NCBI GenBank assembly: GCA_030823965.1
Contig: JAVBYP010000266.1
Span: 1 to 6,662 of the forward strand
Source: Sideroxydans sp.
Lineage (GTDB): Bacteria; Pseudomonadota; Gammaproteobacteria; Burkholderiales; Gallionellaceae
Length of the DNA stretch: 6,662 nucleotides
Reading direction: 5' to 3'
Positions 5,117 to 6,662 of this stretch are shown here, piece by piece. The stretch's first letter is position 1. Each line of letters opens with the position of its first letter. The notes beneath the pieces are model-generated. The model was not told the origin of the DNA. It ran no database searches and saw only the letters and a program-made list of their open reading frames with translations. Made by a program: the position numbers and the translations under genes.

Positions 5117-6662
5117 TTAGCTTCTAGGGATTCCACACAACACAGCCGATTCGAAATTTTCGATAGGCATAGGTTTGCCGAACAGATATCCCTGAAAGTA
5201 CACGCAGCCTTTGTTTAGTAGCGACTGACGTTGCTCCTCGGTTTCCACACCTTCGGCAATCGCTTCAAGATTCAGGTTCTTTGCCAGAGCAACAATCGTG
5301 CGGACGATGGCTTTGTCACTCCCACTTTTGACGATATCGCGAACAAATGATTGGTCGATCTTGATCTGATCAATCGGTAAATGCTTTAAATACTGCAAAG
5401 AAGAATAGCCCGTCCCGAAATCATCCAGTGAGAGCTGGACGCCAATCATTTTGAGTTCTTCCATTGAGCGAATTGATGAGTCGATGTCTTCTAGCAACAC
5501 GCTTTCGGTAAGCTCAAGCTTGAGTAGTCTGGGGTCGACTTGATGGCGTGCAATCGCATCTCTGACCAATGGAACGAAGTCTGTCTGGCGGAACTGCTTA
5601 GCACTGACATTTATTGCTAGAGTGAATTCGCATGCTATTGCATCTTTCTGCCATGCCTTTAGTTGTTCACAAGCTGACTCAAGTACCCAAGTGCCGATTT
5701 TCACGATCTGTTCAGAGGTTTCTGCCATTGGAATAAATTGGGCAGGAGAAACAAGACCGCGCTCGGGATTGTTCCAGCGGATGAGTGCTTCCGCTCCGAC
5801 CGGATTATTATTCCTGCCGACTTGTACTTGGAAGTAAAGTTGAAACTCCTTCTGATCCAAGGCGGTCTGTAAGGCACGCTCAAGGGCAACATGTGAATCT
5901 ATGGAAGCCTGCATCTCCGGCTCAAAGAAGCGCAAGCAATGCCCTCCAGATTTCTTGGCCTCATACATCGCGATATCAGCCTGTTTTAGTAGATCACCCA
6001 ATACATTCTGACTTGTACCAAACACTGCAATCCCAATGCTAGATGAGCTTAAGCACACATGCCCGCTAACATGATATGGCTGACTGAGAACATCAAGTAT
6101 CTTGTAACCCGCCGCACCGGCTTGTGCGGCAGCTTCAGAACTCTCGGTCCCAAGATCTTGGAGAACTGCCACAAACTCATCTCCGCCGGAGCGGGCGATT
6201 GTGTCTCCGGCGCGCATGCATGACTGCAAGCGCTGGGCAGCCTGCTGCAACAACTGATCGCCAATCTCGTGCCCCAACGTATCATTGATCGACTTGAAGT
6301 CATCAAGGTCGATGAACAACAGGGCGCTGTTCTTTTGGTAACGGCGATTGTAGGCGACTGCTTGGCTCATCCGGTCTTGCAACAAGCGACGATTCGGTAG
6401 GGCGGTCAGGGGGTCATAAAACGCAAGATTAGTGATTTGTTTTTCGGCGGCCTTGCGATCACTAATGTTGCGACAAAATGTGACAAAGTTTCCTGAAGTC
6501 GGCTCATAGGATGCAGAAATCTCGACATCGATCATACGGCCATCCTTGTGACGATGGCGGGTCTCAAAAGTCTCGTGTTGGTTCTGTTTCAATTTTTCTA
6601 CGTGGGCAGCAACTTCTGAAGCCGATACTTCATTCGCTTCCAACCGAGAAATGTGCATCCCA
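5117..6662 (-). CDS. PAS-GGDEF-EAL c-di-GMP enzyme (N-terminus outside window)
   Basis: The frame stays open to the right edge, so the gene starts beyond it. An ATG at 6658 exists, but it falls within a PAS domain, so it is probably internal. Numbered from that ATG, the C-terminal half of PAS covers about 1-75 (HRHKDGRMIDVEIS, then a PAC-type end FCRNISDRKAAE), GGDEF 76-245 and EAL 255-505. GGDEF is intact (158-162), with RxxD at 149-152 (RAGD). EAL is canonical (290-292), with NVS (350-352), ELTES (382-386), DDFGTGYSS (412-420), KID (433-435), AEGVE (468-472) and QGYLFGKP (489-496). Both activities look possible. One oddity is that the usual YQP near the start of EAL reads FQV (276-278). No membrane segment is visible in this part. 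It has the same orientation as the binding-protein operon but is 356 bp upstream, so it is probably a separate unit. Confidence 0.92.
   Translation of the reverse strand, partial: GMHISRLEANEVSASEVAAHVEKLKQNQHETFETRHRHKDGRMIDVEISASYEPTSGNFVTFCRNISDRKAAEKQITNLAFYDPLTALPNRRLLQDRMSQAVAYNRRYQKNSALLFIDLDDFKSINDTLGHEIGDQLLQQAAQRLQSCMRAGDTIARSGGDEFVAVLQDLGTESSEAAAQAGAAGYKILDVLSQPYHVSGHVCLSSSSIGIAVFGTSQNVLGDLLKQADIAMYEAKKSGGHCLRFFEPEMQASIDSHVALERALQTALDQKEFQLYFQVQVGRNNNPVGAEALIRWNNPERGLVSPAQFIPMAETSEQIVKIGTWVLESACEQLKAWQKDAIACEFTLAINVSAKQFRQTDFVPLVRDAIARHQVDPRLLKLELTESVLLEDIDSSIRSMEELKMIGVQLSLDDFGTGYSSLQYLKHLPIDQIKIDQSFVRDIVKSGSDKAIVRTIVALAKNLNLEAIAEGVETEEQRQSLLNKGCVYFQGYLFGKPMPIENFESAVLCGIPRS

Noticed and set aside
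6656..6658. ATG at the right edge as the true start of the PAS-GGDEF-EAL gene
   Set aside because: It would cut the PAS domain in half, and the frame is still open at the edge, so the gene most likely continues outside the window.

Overview
The window carries four protein genes, three of them for cyclic-di-GMP enzymes. This, the moderate GC content and the style of the GGDEF/EAL domains (for example a YDPLTALPNRRLL-type GGDEF start) suggest an environmental, motile or biofilm-forming proteobacterium, most likely betaproteobacterial. That placement is an inference from motif style, not from a marker gene.

Layout. Positions 1-954 (+) hold the 3' part of a membrane diguanylate cyclase: the end of a Cache-like sensor, a transmembrane helix, HAMP and GGEEF. 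It converges on a minus-strand pair across an 81-bp gap with no convincing terminator. The pair is, in transcription order, a Tat-type periplasmic substrate-binding protein of the NitT/TauT (NMT1/SsuA-like) fold (3735-4760, -) and, 5 bp after its stop, an 897-residue membrane protein with periplasmic domain, HAMP, PAS, GGDEF and EAL (1036-3729, -). Upstream is a 356-bp non-coding stretch with a perfect 12-bp palindrome, two overlapping candidate promoters facing opposite ways, and a pyrimidine tract that could pair with the ribosome binding site of the binding-protein gene. The right end (5117-6662, -) is a second PAS-GGDEF-EAL protein whose N-terminus lies outside the window.

How the genes may work together. 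The tight pairing of a solute-binding protein with a membrane GGDEF-EAL protein, with no permease or ATPase gene in view, has the same layout as NspS/MbaA of Vibrio cholerae, where a periplasmic binding protein reports a ligand to a GGDEF-EAL receptor instead of feeding a transporter. Here the binding protein is of a different family (NMT1/SsuA-like, not PotD-like), so the ligand is probably different. This is the most interesting hypothesis in the window. The two flanking c-di-GMP enzymes are separate transcription units as far as can be seen; sharing a pathway with the pair is possible but not shown.
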